DNA of 64,000 bases from contig JANVCC010000013.1 in NCBI GenBank assembly GCA_025345505.1, forward strand, positions 895,215 through 959,214. The letters run 5' to 3'. Positions 51,166 to 64,000 of the stretch are shown here, one piece after another (position 1 is the first letter of the stretch; each line of letters begins with the position of its first letter). The translations under genes and the position numbers were made by a program. The DNA is from Todiramphus chloris collaris (Eukaryota > Chordata > Aves > Coraciiformes > Alcedinidae). The notes beneath the pieces were generated by a model. It did not search any database. It was not told the DNA's origin and saw nothing but the letters and a program-made list of their open reading frames with translations.

Positions 51166-51187
51166 AGGACACCAACACTATTAAAAG

Positions 51188-51203
51188 AAAAAAAAAAAAA
51201 AAA
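51188..51203. repeat. Poly(A) run, 16 bases
   Basis: The run lies just outside the 5' truncation point of the minus-strand CR1 (near 51166). It may mark the original insertion-site sequence, but CR1 does not usually target poly(A), so no role is claimed. Confidence 0.9.
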
Positions 51204-54200
51204 GATTAGCCTTTCACTTGATCCACCTCAAAAAAGAAATCTAGCATTATGCCTTTTTCAGCCTTTTGAAGTACAGGGTAACAGTATTTAACCTTCAGGA
51301 TGGTCCTCTGGGCTGCGTATCTAGAATAGATACATCTCAAGGCAGAGCTGAATAAGATACATGGGAGATGAAGCTCAACATTTCTTTCATACAACTTTTA
51401 GACAACTCCTGGTTCAAACAAACTGTCCTTTTTGGTTCCCTTTGTAAGGTACCAAATTTTCCCCATGATAGAGGCTTACTCAGAGTCCTGGATTCGACTC
51501 TGCAGGGCCAAGGTCCTCAAAATTGACCACCAGGGACTTTGATCATACCTGGGCTTGGAAGTCTGACTTCATGTTCTCTATCCAAAACCAGAGATTTATG
51601 TCAGAGATTTCTGTTAATTCTCTCCTTGTAGAAGGTGTTTCAGTGCCAATTGAACTGCTCTTTTTTTCCCTGTGTGAGTTTTCCATGCTATTGCAATACA
51701 ATCCATAGTGTGTCTGACCATAAGCAAATTAACATTTGAATCTTATGCTGCAGCATGGAAAAAATGTAAGAAAAAGAAAATGAATTAGTAATACACAGTC
51801 TCATAAATTTTCTGATCAGAATCAGATCCTTTCTATTCTGCAGCAAGGACAAAATCCAATTTCTTCAGAAAGAATCTTTGATGATTAAAATGTTGTTGGC
51901 AATAGAGCCACAGAGGCTAATTATGAATTCTCTGTTTCGTTTCTCACCGCTCTCTCAGGTAGTTGGCTAGCATCATGGAAAGACTGTAACATTCTAGATT
52001 GGAAAGCAAAGAAGGAAAAGATTTAAGGCTAGTCTGACCTGTCTTATCAATTTATAAATGATAAGTCCTGCCATGGAAGGGGGTTGGAGTTATAGCAATG
52101 CATAATCTATTAGTACAATATTATTTTCCATTTATATAATATGTACAAGCCAGGGAACATACATCCTAAATGACACAAAACATGTAATAGTTCTTTAATA
52201 ATGAACGTCTATGACTGTCACACAGGGGCTTCTGAATATCTGCAAACTTATCTTTTTCTTCCTTCTCAAAGCCATGAAAAGTGTGAGTATGACAAGTGTT
52301 TGTATATGTGTTTAAATAGCATAAAACTACACAGTTATCTTCCCTATAGGCATACTGATTTTGCAGAAAGATATCTATGGCATGCTCCAGGCTATGTGTT
52401 AACCAGTCTGTGTCTAAAAGACAATGGATCCTTCCTCTCCCACAGTAGGTCTGATGCTCAAAGAAGGTTTTTTGTTCTATTACAGCCATGTATGACAGCA
52501 GGACTTCCTATTCTGAAGCTCTCAAAAAAGGCATATTGCTATATTTCTTCTCATTTATGAATTCATAGTACAGACATAAAGGATGAAACTGGATAAAATA
52601 TGTGCCCATAATGGGAGAATCCTGGTGTAGCAACAATAGGCTTGTGAAAAAGCTGATCTGCCTTAAAGGTCCAATCTCATGAGGGCAGCAGCCTTCAGCC
52701 TTTGAGAAACAGTGGTCTATCCAGGGTTTATTTTCTAAAGCAGTTTTCTCTTTTATGCATGTTCACAAATACACTGGTTTTGCCATAGAAATAAATGTAT
52801 GGGGAGCACTGGGTGTTCTTTCATTGTTGGAAGAAAGGCTGAACACCTATCTCTGCGTGGACGCCAAGCAACAAGGACAGCCACGTCTGTATTCCAGTCA
52901 TGTTTCCTTATTGTCTGTGCTGTCCTGCCCATCTCCAGAGCACAGGAAACTGCTTAGGGGGATGTAATTCTGTTTAAAAGTCTGTCACTGTGAATTATCA
53001 AGGGGAAAAGGCAAATCACAGGGTAGCAAAGCAGTACATTGGTGCCAAAATAATCCTAGACCTTTGCAGCATCAGGAAATAATTTGCAGTGAATATCCAT
53101 GTTCCCGTATATCATTTTCTTGAGGCTAGAAACATGTTAATGTCTTCTATATAGAGAAACAGACTGCACATTAAAGGCACATTTCAAAAGAGGAGCCAGC
53201 ACTTCCAATTTCTACCACTGCCAAATTTTAGTCCTTAGACTCCATGTGTAAACAACTGCCTCGTGTTTGACATGATCAGGTTTCCTCCAGTGATACAGTA
53301 GTTGCATTTGCAGTTTGTTTGCCTCAAAGTTGTTTGGTTTGTTGTTTGGGTTTTTTTTTTTTTTTTTATCCTGGTTCAAAAAAATTGCATAGCTATGTTG
53401 TCTTCAAGAAACAGGATGTTTATAATATAAAAGCAGAGGAGCCTGGGGTGATCTAGGAGACTGTAGGTCACATTTAAAATAACTCATGTGTAAAATTATT
53501 CAGCAAAAAGTAGTAGCCTGAAGTGAGTCGGTGGTTCAGATACTCTCTAGTGCAGTTAAGCACCCTAGAAGAATTTGGTGGTGGTTTTTATAGAATTGAC
53601 ATTGATCCTTGAAAAGAGACCATTCCTGCTTGTGTTTTCAAAAGTTATATTCAGGAAGGTTGTCCCTAGGGAAAAGATCAGTAGAAAAGCAATGCATCAA
53701 CAAAACTGCATGTTAGTCCTCAAAGCAGGGTAGGAGCAGGATGGAAGTCAAGAATACAAACTAAGGAATATACCTTATGCTGACTCCCTGCACAGCAGCA
53801 TATTTATTTCATTTCTACAGAATACTCAGAAGGGGAAAAAGACACAAGCAACACCTTCCCCTCCCTCATTAACTGAATAATGATTAGAACTAAAAGTCAA
53901 TTCAATCCAGTAGGGAGATTGCCAGAAAATGCCAATGACAACAATGTACTCAAACAGACCCACAGTCAGTCTTAGTCAGACCCACAGATTCTTCATGGCC
54001 ATTACATTCCCTAAAACTTTTGAAAAATAAGCTTCAAACTCATTAAAGAGAATTTTTTTTTTCTTTTTAGATAAGTTTAGTAATGGTGGCAGAACCATCA
54101 CCCGTTTGCAAGTATCACAATATGAATTAAAAGCAGAATCTTCCATTTCAAGAAAACTGGTGCAGTATCCTGAAAATGCATATTTAGAAACAGTATGGAC

Positions 54201-55210
54201 ACAGTAATTTGCTTCTTGTTTTTGAGTATAACATTTAATTTGAAGGAAGTTCTTTGTCTCCATGTAATAAAATGACTACTCCCTCATAATATTCAATGGA
54301 ACCTAAATTGGATTGATGTTAAATGATTCAATTTATCAGTGAAAGGGTTGCCCTTGAATTGCCTGCTGGAAGTCTCTCTAAAGACTTGCGTTTTGCCCTT
54401 CTTATGTCCTTTCTATCCAATCTGAAAAAAAAAAAAATCCCCTTATTCTACTGTCAAATTTACAAATTAAACAACTTTGCCACAGTGCATGCAGTGTCTG
54501 ACCGAACAGAGCTCTAATTAGCTGGCTGTGTCAGGGCTCACCACTGCAGCACAAAGAAAAGAAGATAGTTTAAAAAAGCTGCTTCTTACATCTTTTGAAT
54601 AGAAAAAAAATATAAATGTGGAAATAGTCTTGACAAAAATTGTAAAAAATTCTAAGAAGTAAATATTTTTCACTTCCTTAATTTTTTTTTTAAACATCTC
54701 ATTTTTTCCATACAAAATTTGATTTGTTTGGTGGGTTTTTTTAATTTTTTTTTTAATGTTGCGTAGAATTGAAAAACATTAGGTACAAGAAAGACAGAAA
54801 GAGAAAATTATTTTAATTTGTGTCTTGAAAAAGAATTTCAGGCCTCTGGAAACATAATTTTTTATGCATTTTAGAAACAGTCTGCAGCAATTGGAGAAAA
54901 GCGCAAGACTAGTCTAATTATAAAAAAGTGCTTGTACCATTTCCCCCATTTGTTCCCACAAAAATCTTTAAACCAAATTAATTTAGCATTATGCCATTCC
55001 ATCTTGCTCAAATCTATGTCAAGAGAATAAGCGAGAGAATGAAGCAATTTGCTTCCATACCTTATAAAGATATTGCTACAGTATTTCATGTGATGCAGAA
55101 GTCTCTGGCTTACCGCCGAGAAACAACAGTGTTCTGGGTAGGTGCAAACTGCAGAGAGCCCACTAACTTCTAGGATCTAGTCTGTGGGGCAGAGATGTGG
55201 TCATGCTCTG
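51204..55210. other. Intergenic, nothing recognised
   Basis: Short frames near 52166-52560 overlap on both strands and show no domain. A run of 17 T lies at 53351-53367. No gene or definite repeat was identified. Confidence 0.5.
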
Positions 55211-55290
55211 GCGAGTGCTCAGCGGTTGCATCGCGCAGCCAGGAGGGTGACGTGCCCCCTGCCCGGGCACGCAAGGCAGAGCGCAGCGTT
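55211..55290. other. Small CpG cluster
   Basis: Nine CpGs fall between 55212 and 55287, in GC-rich sequence, whereas the surrounding kilobases have very few. It is shorter than a usual CpG island. Several open frames on both strands here probably reflect GC content only. It might be a small regulatory element or a fragment of an unrecognised repeat. Confidence 0.4.
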
Positions 55291-56421
55291 TGTGGTTTTG
55301 CTGCTGTTCATCTCTGCTTGGGCTGGCACGGTGCTCCCAACAAAGCAGGGAGGGCACAGCACAGTGGCCTTTTCTGATGGAGAAGGTGTTGCTGTGGGCT
55401 CCCCGTGAACCATGACAGAAAGATGTAATGTCTAACAAGAACATCATGGGGAAAGCAGAGAGCAAAGGGGGAAATAAATACTGAAGGCAATGAGGTATTT
55501 TACTTCTTCATCTTTCTTCCGTCTCTTTAGGCTGTACAGAGACACAGCTGCGCAAAGGAGTAGGAAAGGAGCAGCCTCCAGGCCTCCAGGGCACTTCACT
55601 TCCAGGGTGGCTGGGAACCTGTGGAACAGCATGTCCTGGTCAAACACTCTCATTGACAGACCACTGTGTGAGAGGCAACTGTGGTTGCTGTTCACATACA
55701 GCCTGTAACAGAGTCAGGTGCCAACAATTCCTCTTTCTGCTCTCCCAACCCCTCTCCGAAACCCCCAGTATTCAAAGAGACTGATTAGCAGAAGTGGTCA
55801 CAAATTTGCAGTTTCATACAGGCGCTGTCTCAGGTTGGCAAGGACGTCCAGAAGAAAGGCCTGTGCTCTCCCTTCACCTCCAGTGACAAATCACTGTCTT
55901 ATGCTTCTTCATCATAGGAAGGCAAGGGATTCAAGGTCTCCTTCCTGACTCAGCATGAGTGGCATTTGTTGCTTTTTTCCATACTGGACACTGAAAGGCT
56001 AAAACACCTTTTCTATTTGCTCCATAACTCCGGCCACATCATGCTGATACCCAGTTACCTGTACAGTCTTTGGTTGCCTGTACAACCAGCCACCTGTACT
56101 CTCTTTTACAACTGTGAAGCATTCTGGTAGCTCTGTAATTTTTACAAGGTTAAATAGGTCTGCTGAGACAGTCTGTTAAACTACAGGCATTTTATATTTA
56201 ATCATCACGTTTAAATACCTTTAAGCCACCCATGCACACAGATTTTTATTATGTTTTCAATGGTCTAATAACCCTTCTGAGTCTGTGCCCTACTTGTGTA
56301 CATTTTGCCAACTATAGTGCCAACTGGCATAATTTGGTCATTTGCAAAGGCAAAGGCAGATGTCTGCTCTTGCAGGCAACATGGCCAGGAAAGACTTCTA
56401 TTTTATTTTGTCTTTTTTTTT

Positions 56422-56445
56422 TGTGTGTGAGTGTGTGTGTGTGTG
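56422..56445. repeat. (TG)n microsatellite with one interruption
   Basis: Dinucleotide TG repeats with one GA interruption follow a T run. It is a plain microsatellite. Confidence 0.92.
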
Positions 56446-58172
56446 ATATGTAAGCATGACCATCCTTTTTCACTGGTACAGTATTTTTCTGAAATGAAGT
56501 TTGGCTTACAGGCTCTCATGAGCTCCCTTTCATAAGAGAGCAAAGGGATTCCTCATGAAAGACACTAAGCCTGTGTAACTACAGAAGAAATATTCTAGGA
56601 TTTCAATTTTGCTTTTTCATTTGGACTGCCAGCAGGTATATTTTTGTCCATTCTCCTATCACCAAAGAAGCTTGTACTCAGTGATCTGTATGTGACTTGG
56701 CTATTATTGTGTTGTTTAATTGGCATTTGATTGATAGTCGTTACACATATTTATTATTTCTGTATGAAAGAATCTTGAACAATTGTTCCTGTAGATCCTT
56801 TTCTATAAAGCACTGCAGCATGTCCGGGCCCAGCATCCCCAGGTTGTTTCACCACCATGCTGGCAGCATTCAATGGCTCTGAGGTCTTGGGGAGCATGAG
56901 GAATACAAGCCCCTTCCCCACAACAGTGGGAATGGAGACCATCATCTGGGAAGGCACACATCTGTTAGCACAGACCATAGGTCTTTCTCCAGCCACACAT
57001 GATGGTAGGGATGGTACTTCCCTGTCCTGTGAAGCCAGCTCCTGGGATGTGATCCTGTTCCCAACCCCTTCTCCTCCTCATCCCCATCAACCTTTGTTTC
57101 TTTTCCACCAGCTTTTCATTGCCTTAGTTTCATGACTTCTCCCCTCTTACTGAGAGTCCTTTGCCCTCAAACAAGGCTGTCATGGGTAGCATCTACACAC
57201 AGCTTTAGTCAAACCATACTAAGATTTCATATTACTTATATTTAATAAAGCATACACACAGCTGTATGTTTATTTGTCATATTACCTTGACATATGCAAA
57301 ATAAACCAAAGGGCCTTCAGGAACTTTTTCTGTAGCCATTATTCTTCCATTTTCCTTATCCCTCTCCCATCCACCATATGCAAACATGAATTATAAACTC
57401 TTTGGGACAAAGAGTGCTTCTTCATTTTACTTGCCTTTTGGCAACAGCAATCTTCTGCATGAGGAATGAATAAATAATAATTGTCTGGGTTTTTTTTAAG
57501 AGTGAGCAATGGAGGGTTGGTTTTATTTTTTTTATTTCAGAATACAAAAGAAACTGCTCCTTTGTTTCCAATAATACCTCTGGAGAGCTCCTTCAGGATT
57601 AATTTCAATTCATGGGAAACTCTAATAGAGGGTGTTTTTCTTCACCACTTCAAGAAAAAAGGTTATTGTCATAAAGAGATCTCTCCTCTGCAATTAGAAA
57701 ACATATTTTAAAGAGTAAACATATATTTTAAAAAATCCTGTTGTGAGTGGAACTGAAGATAAGTTAATCACTTTGTATTCTCTGTCTTTCCTGCCTTGTT
57801 CTAAGAACTTCATCTCCCTCTAGATTAACAGCAAGACAAGAATTAGACATGAGATAATTTACCACATCATTTATTTACACATTTTAATGAAGGAAAGATC
57901 ATAGAAGCATAACAGAGCTGAAGTTTGTTGTCAGTTGAGTTGGGAAATGTATATAAATTCCAGGAACAACTTAGTCACTACCGACACTATTTTAATTTTA
58001 AATGGAAATTATGCAGCTAACAAGTCGTATCCTGTCTTCTCACTGCAGTTGATCTGCAAAGCAAGAATCCTAGAGGGCATAATGGGAGATCTCACAAAAA
58101 ATGCTTCTGAGAAATAAAAATCTGATGTGTGATTCTTCTGCTTTAGCTTTAACTGCGCTGCTGTTCTAGCAC

Positions 58173-58193
58173 AAAAAAAAAAAAAAAAAAAAA
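58173..58193. repeat. Poly(A) run, 21 bases
   Basis: It is an uninterrupted A run. The preceding sequence (57.9-58.17 kb) has no AATAAA at the proper distance and no known gene similarity, so a retrocopy is not supported. Confidence 0.9.
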
Positions 58194-58606
58194 GTCATTT
58201 TAATATGCTTTGAAGATCTCATGTTTTTATTTTGCAACCAAATACAATGGACCATAATCTTGACTGATATCAAGTCATCACCAGTTCACTGGAAATATCA
58301 TCATTCAAGTACCTGACAACATTACCTGACACTTGACAGCAACAGGATCAGTTTGAGTAAAGTGATGCTGACCCACAGCTGCCTTTACAATGTTTATGTA
58401 TAAGGATGGGTCTTTTTTAAATGCTTAGAGATATTTATTCTACAGAACCAAACAGAGAGAAAGATGCAGGAGCCAGGTATTTGTGAGCAGATGATATGAG
58501 AGGTGAAGATCTTGGAAACATTTTTCACAGTCCAGCCATAGAGGGGTAGAACAAGGAAACATGAATATCCTGCCACTTGCTTCTCTGTTTCACAATAAAC
58601 AGTCAC

Positions 58607-58629
58607 TAAATAAATAAATAAATAAATAA
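58607..58629. repeat. (AAAT)n microsatellite
   Basis: Five to six tandem TAAA/AAAT units are present without interruption. Confidence 0.93.
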
Positions 58630-61600
58630 GAACCACCAACCAAAAAAACCCCCACATTCTATTGGAAGCTTTTGAGTAGATAGTGAGTACCCAAACCTGT
58701 TGGCTGGCAGTGAACAACCCTTTGTGCTTGGAGGAGCCTTGAATCCTACTCCTGAAGGATGAAGCAGCCCAGAAAAGCGCACAGTCTTCTGATATGGATG
58801 CTGTCCTGGGAGAAGGTCAGTGTGGGCTGGAAACCACTCAGGATAGGGTGTGAATGGCTCCAAGGCATTTTGTAAGACCACTGTGTTACAACACAGGACA
58901 GGTGGGGCATGACTCATCCACTTTCCTTTGCGTCAAATGCATACCTGTAGCTGTGATGGATGCAGACCCACTGCGGGGACACTTATGAGACCAATCCTTC
59001 CAGGCTTACAGGATGGAGGAATGCCTGCTTTCTGTATCACAATTAAGTTTAGGCATGAACATGGTGTTGAGATGCCCAGTCCCATCAAAACTGGAACATT
59101 TCTGGACATGTAACAAGGCATTACTCTGAAACACACAAGCTGCCTCCAGGATTGCCTGGTGCTTTTCAAGATCACAAATTTGGATGGCACTGCGCATCTA
59201 GCCTCCACATTCCTGTGTTAGAGGAGTGCAGTGGAGCCAGCCAGGATGTCTGTACATAAGTGTAGACATGCCCTTCTGTGCCTCGGGAATGAAAAACCTG
59301 CAGATAAGCAGCATCTGAAAAAGATTCAGAGAGTTTAAAGTTGAGCGGTTTGGTGCCTATGCTTCCCCGTGCATAGGGTTTAAAACACCCTGTTTACCGA
59401 GGGCCATTTTTTTTTTAAAGTCCCTGATGCAAAGGAGCTTTTGCCATCTCCTTTTGATTCCCCTAGGGACCTTCTTCTGTGAAAAGTTACTGCTCATGGC
59501 TAGATAAGATATAAATGAAAGCTACATACTATTCTAGACTTGTAAATCAAATAACAGATAATTCTATCTAACCTCTGTTTCCCTCATAAGTAGGCAAAGA
59601 TTAATTCATCTTCTTGGCCATTACCTTAGTTAGTATTTCTATTTTCTTATTAGTAACCAAATAAAAATTTCATCTTTCTTGTACTATTCAGGTAGAAAAG
59701 GAAGCTAAGAAAATATGAAAAATGTGTTATGGTTTATTTATTTCAGCCTATATCATCAACTTATGTGAAGTCAACAGAAATCCTGAGGCTTGTTCTTTCA
59801 TTTCCTCAGTGGAAGATTTCAAGTTTAAAGGAGCAAGTGTAGGTCTTCCATGATACTTGAAATTTATCAGATTATATCTTTCCTTAAGTCATTTGTCTGA
59901 ATATTCACAACCTTGTCAAGAAATCCTTTACATGACCTGGGTTTACTTTCCCACATTCATCATCTTTATTTCATGCCATAATTTCTTTGTTAAACCTCCT
60001 GAAAAATCTCATCATTCCCATGTCCCATTTATCACATCATAATTGTATTTAGGAACCCAAATCATATGTAGTTCTAAATCTTTGTTATCCATTGTACCAA
60101 ACTTTTTTCTGAAGTTGAGGTCGCACTGCTCAAAACTACATGTTGGGAAATGTGTCACATGCTTTTTCTTTCTTGTTGCTCCCTATGCATGACAGAAAAC
60201 TCTATCTGCACAGTGACTTCGTTGTCCACATGCAAGTTTCCCCTCAAAACCTGTCTCAATTGCACTGCCAAAAGTCTGACAGTCAGACAGCCGGCATGGT
60301 GTAACTGCTGCTTTTCATTACTTACCAGACTGCCTTATATGTATTTTCTCCATCTGTTTCTTGTAACTACCTTTGGTCCTCTTGTTACTGATTATGGGAC
60401 AGGTACTGCCTATTCACATATAAGATTCACAGTAGAGCTGTGGTTCCTATGACAATGCCTAGCAGTATCTTATTCTGGTAGAATTATCTGAACTGACTTC
60501 AAAGCAATCTGTAACAGGATAACAGAAATGCATGCAGCCCTTAAAACAGACACATTGCTTCTTATAAAACTGTATGTGAAGTGATGTACTGATGATTCCC
60601 TTTTCTGAATACCTGATAAGCTGATTCCTGTGGTGTCTAGAAGCCCTCAGTTGGTGACATTCAACCCTCTACCAACACACTGTTCTTTCTCTGAAGTACT
60701 GGCATTAATAAATCAAATATAATCTGAAAGGAAGAAGATATTTTATATCACTAAAAGCTACATAGTCAAATGTTTTCATTATTTTAGATACTGTCATTTC
60801 TCTCTGGTATCATTTTTTCTGCTCCATAGGTAAGAGTCACACATTTCATTAGTGGAGTACCATTTGATAAAGTTGTCCCTTATTGGTGCTTAAGCTGAAG
60901 CAAGCAGATTATGATTAATGCAGAAAGAAACGCTGCAATTATATGGCTACAAACATAGGTAATGCATAGGTTTTATGGGGTTTAGTAGATTATTAAGATG
61001 TGACAGTTTTAAAGTCTGAGAGATGAACGACGCAGATAGAGTTACACACTGAAAGCACCGATATAGCCCGAGGCCTTCCTAAGGGTAACTATTACAAATA
61101 TACATGGATATGAAAAGCAGTTACCATTAATGGTCAGAAATGAGGCCAAAGAATCAATAAGTATTTATTATTTCAGTTACTGTAAGTCTAATATTAGATA
61201 ATACAGGACAAATCTAATGAATGAGAAAACACATTTATCTGCTTTCCATAGAAATTATGCAAAATTGTATAAAGAAATAATGGTAGTAGGAAGCAAAATA
61301 AGCCCACCATTTGGAGTCAGTGTTCAGAGAAGGATCAGAAATTCCTAAATAGCAAGTAAAAGTTCCTGTCCATCTTAATTTCCCTGATCTTCAGCTATCA
61401 TTCCCCTCATCATTCTCTAAAGCTGTCACCTCTCAAGATTTCTTCCATCTCTGTCCTCACAATAGTTCTTATCAGGCAGATCTCCTTGAGCCATCAGCTA
61501 AAATTCTGACATTTTAATCATTGGGCAGAGAATAATTTGCACCTTTCTGGTTTAGTTCAACTTTTCTGAAGAACCAACAAATGTGTCCTTTGACACATGC

Positions 61601-64000
61601 CCTGTGTTTCATTGCCTTTACATGAGCCCTCCCCTGCCTCCTCCCAAGCCCTGACTGCATCACTTAATCTTTGAGTAGGAAAGATTCAAAGCAGTTTTGA
61701 CCAGATCATCAGTGCCTGCAACTGGTGTTGAGGCAAAGGATTAATTTGGGATGAGCAATACTTCTTTAGTTGTCTCTACAAACCCTTTTGATAGATTTGG
61801 CAATTAGAGATGGGTGATAAAGTTTTGATGAGAAGCAAAGGAAATGCTGACTAGTTCAAGCTTCTGATGAGAACATATGGTTGCAATTAAATATTTTCAG
61901 AAGGATTCCTTAGGGTAGGATGGACTTCTGGTAACAGACTCTGACAAATGTTAGGGTACTTACTTGAGATAAGGAAACTTGAGTTCCTGTGCTGCTTTAT
62001 GTATGGGGCAGAACCTGAAATTTCTGCCTGTCAGGCAAGTACCTCATCTTATCTGATGGCTGCATACTCCCTAAAGCTTTCTGCTGTTGTATAACCTGAA
62101 GGAAAACTTTCTCCACCTCCAAAATTTGAAAAAGTCTCAAAATTAATCTGGATCAGCTGATGGCACTGTATAGAGGGGCAGAAACACTCTCTGTCCAAGT
62201 GTCCCAGCACTACAAAGGGTACGGTAATTTGTCAGTTATTTCCATGAACGTCTTTCTAAGGCATGAGCTATTTCTTTTCTATGTCAGTTTGTCAATGTTT
62301 TTGATACCATTAGGAGCTCTTTTGTCTTTTCTCTTTCCTAATTTCTCAGTAGAGACTCTGAATCACAGTTTCGGTATCTCTATCAAATACACTGTGCAGA
62401 ATAGCTTTTATTTCAGCAGCTCAGAAATGTTCTTCACTGAGTGGTCACTGCATAATCACTCCTATGGTTTCAAATACCTTCCTCATTACTTATGCCCAAC
62501 AATCCCCACCAAAACCAGAGGCACAGGATTATATGGAATATTTGGCTCCTAAGCAGCTTCTTCCCCACTGGAGGGCCAGTCACTGCATCCAAATTAAACA
62601 TTATGCTGCAAATATTCACAGCAAAGGGGAAGAAAACAATAACTGACAGTGGGCAGAGGTCTAGGAAACACTTCCTGTCATTAAATAGGCAAAATATCCA
62701 GTTCCAAAATCAACATTGCCTGATGACATCAATGAATAGAAATTAATGAGTGACATTCCTGTGGCCCCTTGCCCATTTCACTTGTGACTTTGATCCCTGA
62801 TTTATGTGCAAAATTGAATATGCTGAGCTGAACCACCACCAAAGGGAAAAAGAGCACAAGAAGTAGCAGCATGACAGCCTGAAGAAGCTGCCTTTTTCTA
62901 CACTGTAATATTAATATAGATGTTTGAAAGGTGTTGCCTTTCTTCCAAAATGTCCACCACAGGCACAACCAGAACAGATGATCTTATCAGAAACAAAAAT
63001 GGGAGCTAATTCTGCAAACTCTGGAAAACATCTCAAGAGTTTGCAATATGTGTTGATGCTGATGGATGTTCCAGTCTTTCACTTACAAACATCACTTCAC
63101 TGCATACTCCTTTTGCCTGTTGAACAAGAACTTTTGAGGCCACAGAGAAACACAGTCCTACTTTATAACTGTATTTTACTTGGCCCAGTATCAGTGTTTT
63201 CAAAGTCCTACTGCATCACAGCCCTTTGAAGTGTAATGCTACATTGAAGTATATATTCTATAGCTATGCCTTGAGCTATTGTGTCTAATAGGCTTTCTGG
63301 TGGCTTTTCAAAGACATTAAACATATGTAAGGTTTAAAATTCACAGGCAAGAAAGCCAGTATGCACATCCATACCCTACTAAGCTCAGCATGAGAGTATG
63401 AGACAACTTCAAAGCCTTCAAATGCAAAATTCAATAGGCTAAAGAAATCTTTTGCCCAAAAACAAACTTCTAATCGAGCACTTTCCCTGAATCTTCTGAA
63501 GTAGGGAGACATCCACAAGAGAGTACAATCTGCACAATAACCCTTGATCACATTTCTCTGGAATTTGTTTTTTTCCTCTGACCTCAGGGACATCAGTTCT
63601 TCCTTGCACTTGAAAGCTAAATCACATTCAAACAAATTATGACTTCAAAGCACATTTACTGCTTCTGAGTCACTCCATAGGTGGATGCTGCTGTTCCAGA
63701 GCAACTGAATTGATCATGCTCAGTTGGAAGCTGGGCCAAGCCCAGGCAGAGTAAGGCACTCTGGAAGATATGAATGTTCTTATGGGAGCCACAGGTCCCA
63801 TTTTTGTGTAGGAATAGGCTTGAATGCATACCATCAAGCAAAGGGAAGTTGTATTCTCTTTGTTTCAGAAGCCAACAAAATGGTGACAGCTTTTTCTTTC
63901 TCTTTTAGCTGAGATACGGAAAACCAGTGGAGGGGATGGGATTCGACTTTCATAGTTTAGGTCCCTAACTGAAGTCCCTTACCAACCATAGAATGAATGA

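Larger units (their letters stand above)
49208..51166 (-). mobile_element. CR1 LINE, 5'-truncated copy with most of reverse transcriptase
   Basis: This is the longest repeat in the window. On the minus strand it runs from about 51166 down to the 3' tail at 49208-49226 (ATTCTATG-type units). A reverse-transcriptase frame spans 51165-49861. Counting from the codon at 51090, visible blocks are [10 protein letters not shown] (about residue 118), [20 protein letters not shown] (174), motif [15 protein letters not shown] (243), motif [12 protein letters not shown] (301) and motif C FADDTK (332), so all catalytic aspartates are present. The ORF2 C-terminus continues in another frame (to 49293), with [29 protein letters not shown] and [20 protein letters not shown]. 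The two frames meet at about 49,890-49,970, where I infer at least two small indels. The endonuclease part and ORF1 are missing, as is usual for CR1. The copy is therefore not autonomous. Confidence 0.96.
55291..64000. other. Intergenic, no recognised gene
   Basis: Open frames are short. The largest, 130 codons at 62160-62552, is hydrophobic and matches nothing I know. Three simple repeats are listed separately. The last 70 bases end in ACCAACCATAGAATGAATGA, which resembles the end of a CR1-like element, but the body before it does not match CR1 well enough to call. Confidence 0.5.

Noticed and set aside
51488..51510. GGATTCGACTCT, like a tRNA B box
   Set aside because: No A box, acceptor stem or cloverleaf could be found around it.
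51961..52090. CR1-like wording near 52.0 kb
   Set aside because: Similarity to CR1 is limited to a few words and no colinear match could be traced.
62160..62552. 130-codon open frame
   Set aside because: It is hydrophobic and AT-rich, has no recognised domain, and overlaps other frames; chance is the best explanation.

Overview
This window looks like a stretch of a bird chromosome (possibly another archosaur). It is AT-rich and gene-poor, with spliced eukaryotic exons, and nearly all recognisable interspersed repeats are CR1 LINEs, many with the CR1-type 3' end and an ATTCTATG-like tail. No SINE, prokaryotic operon, CRISPR array or rRNA/tRNA gene was seen.

Only one protein-coding gene is supported: DHRSX, a short-chain dehydrogenase/reductase, on the + strand. 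Two exons are visible. The exon at 3392-3599 carries the catalytic Tyr-x-x-x-Lys motif. The terminal exon starts at 33634 and has its stop codon at 33829-33831. The two are joined in phase across an intron of about 30 kb with GT and AG ends. The earlier exons, including the start codon and the nucleotide-binding motifs, must lie left of the window, so bases 1-3391 are part of another DHRSX intron. A likely poly(A) signal at 34075 puts the end of the gene near 34.1 kb.

Bases 34.1-64 kb appear intergenic. They hold further CR1 3' ends at 35.1, 38.6, 42.5, 46.1 and probably 48.9 kb. The longest CR1 copy, at 49.2-51.2 kb on the minus strand, still encodes most of a reverse transcriptase but is 5'-truncated and broken by small indels. 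There are also simple repeats, including a 51-base pure purine tract with 24 consecutive G, and a small CpG cluster at 55.2 kb. Nothing recognisable as a gene was found from 51.2 to 64 kb.

I did not find a convincing undescribed biological system. The leads most worth checking are the tail-to-tail CR1 pair at the left edge (a possible double-stranded RNA), the long CR1 copy, the A/G purine tract, two CpG-containing non-repeat patches and the CpG cluster at 55.2 kb, and one 186-codon open frame of unknown meaning.
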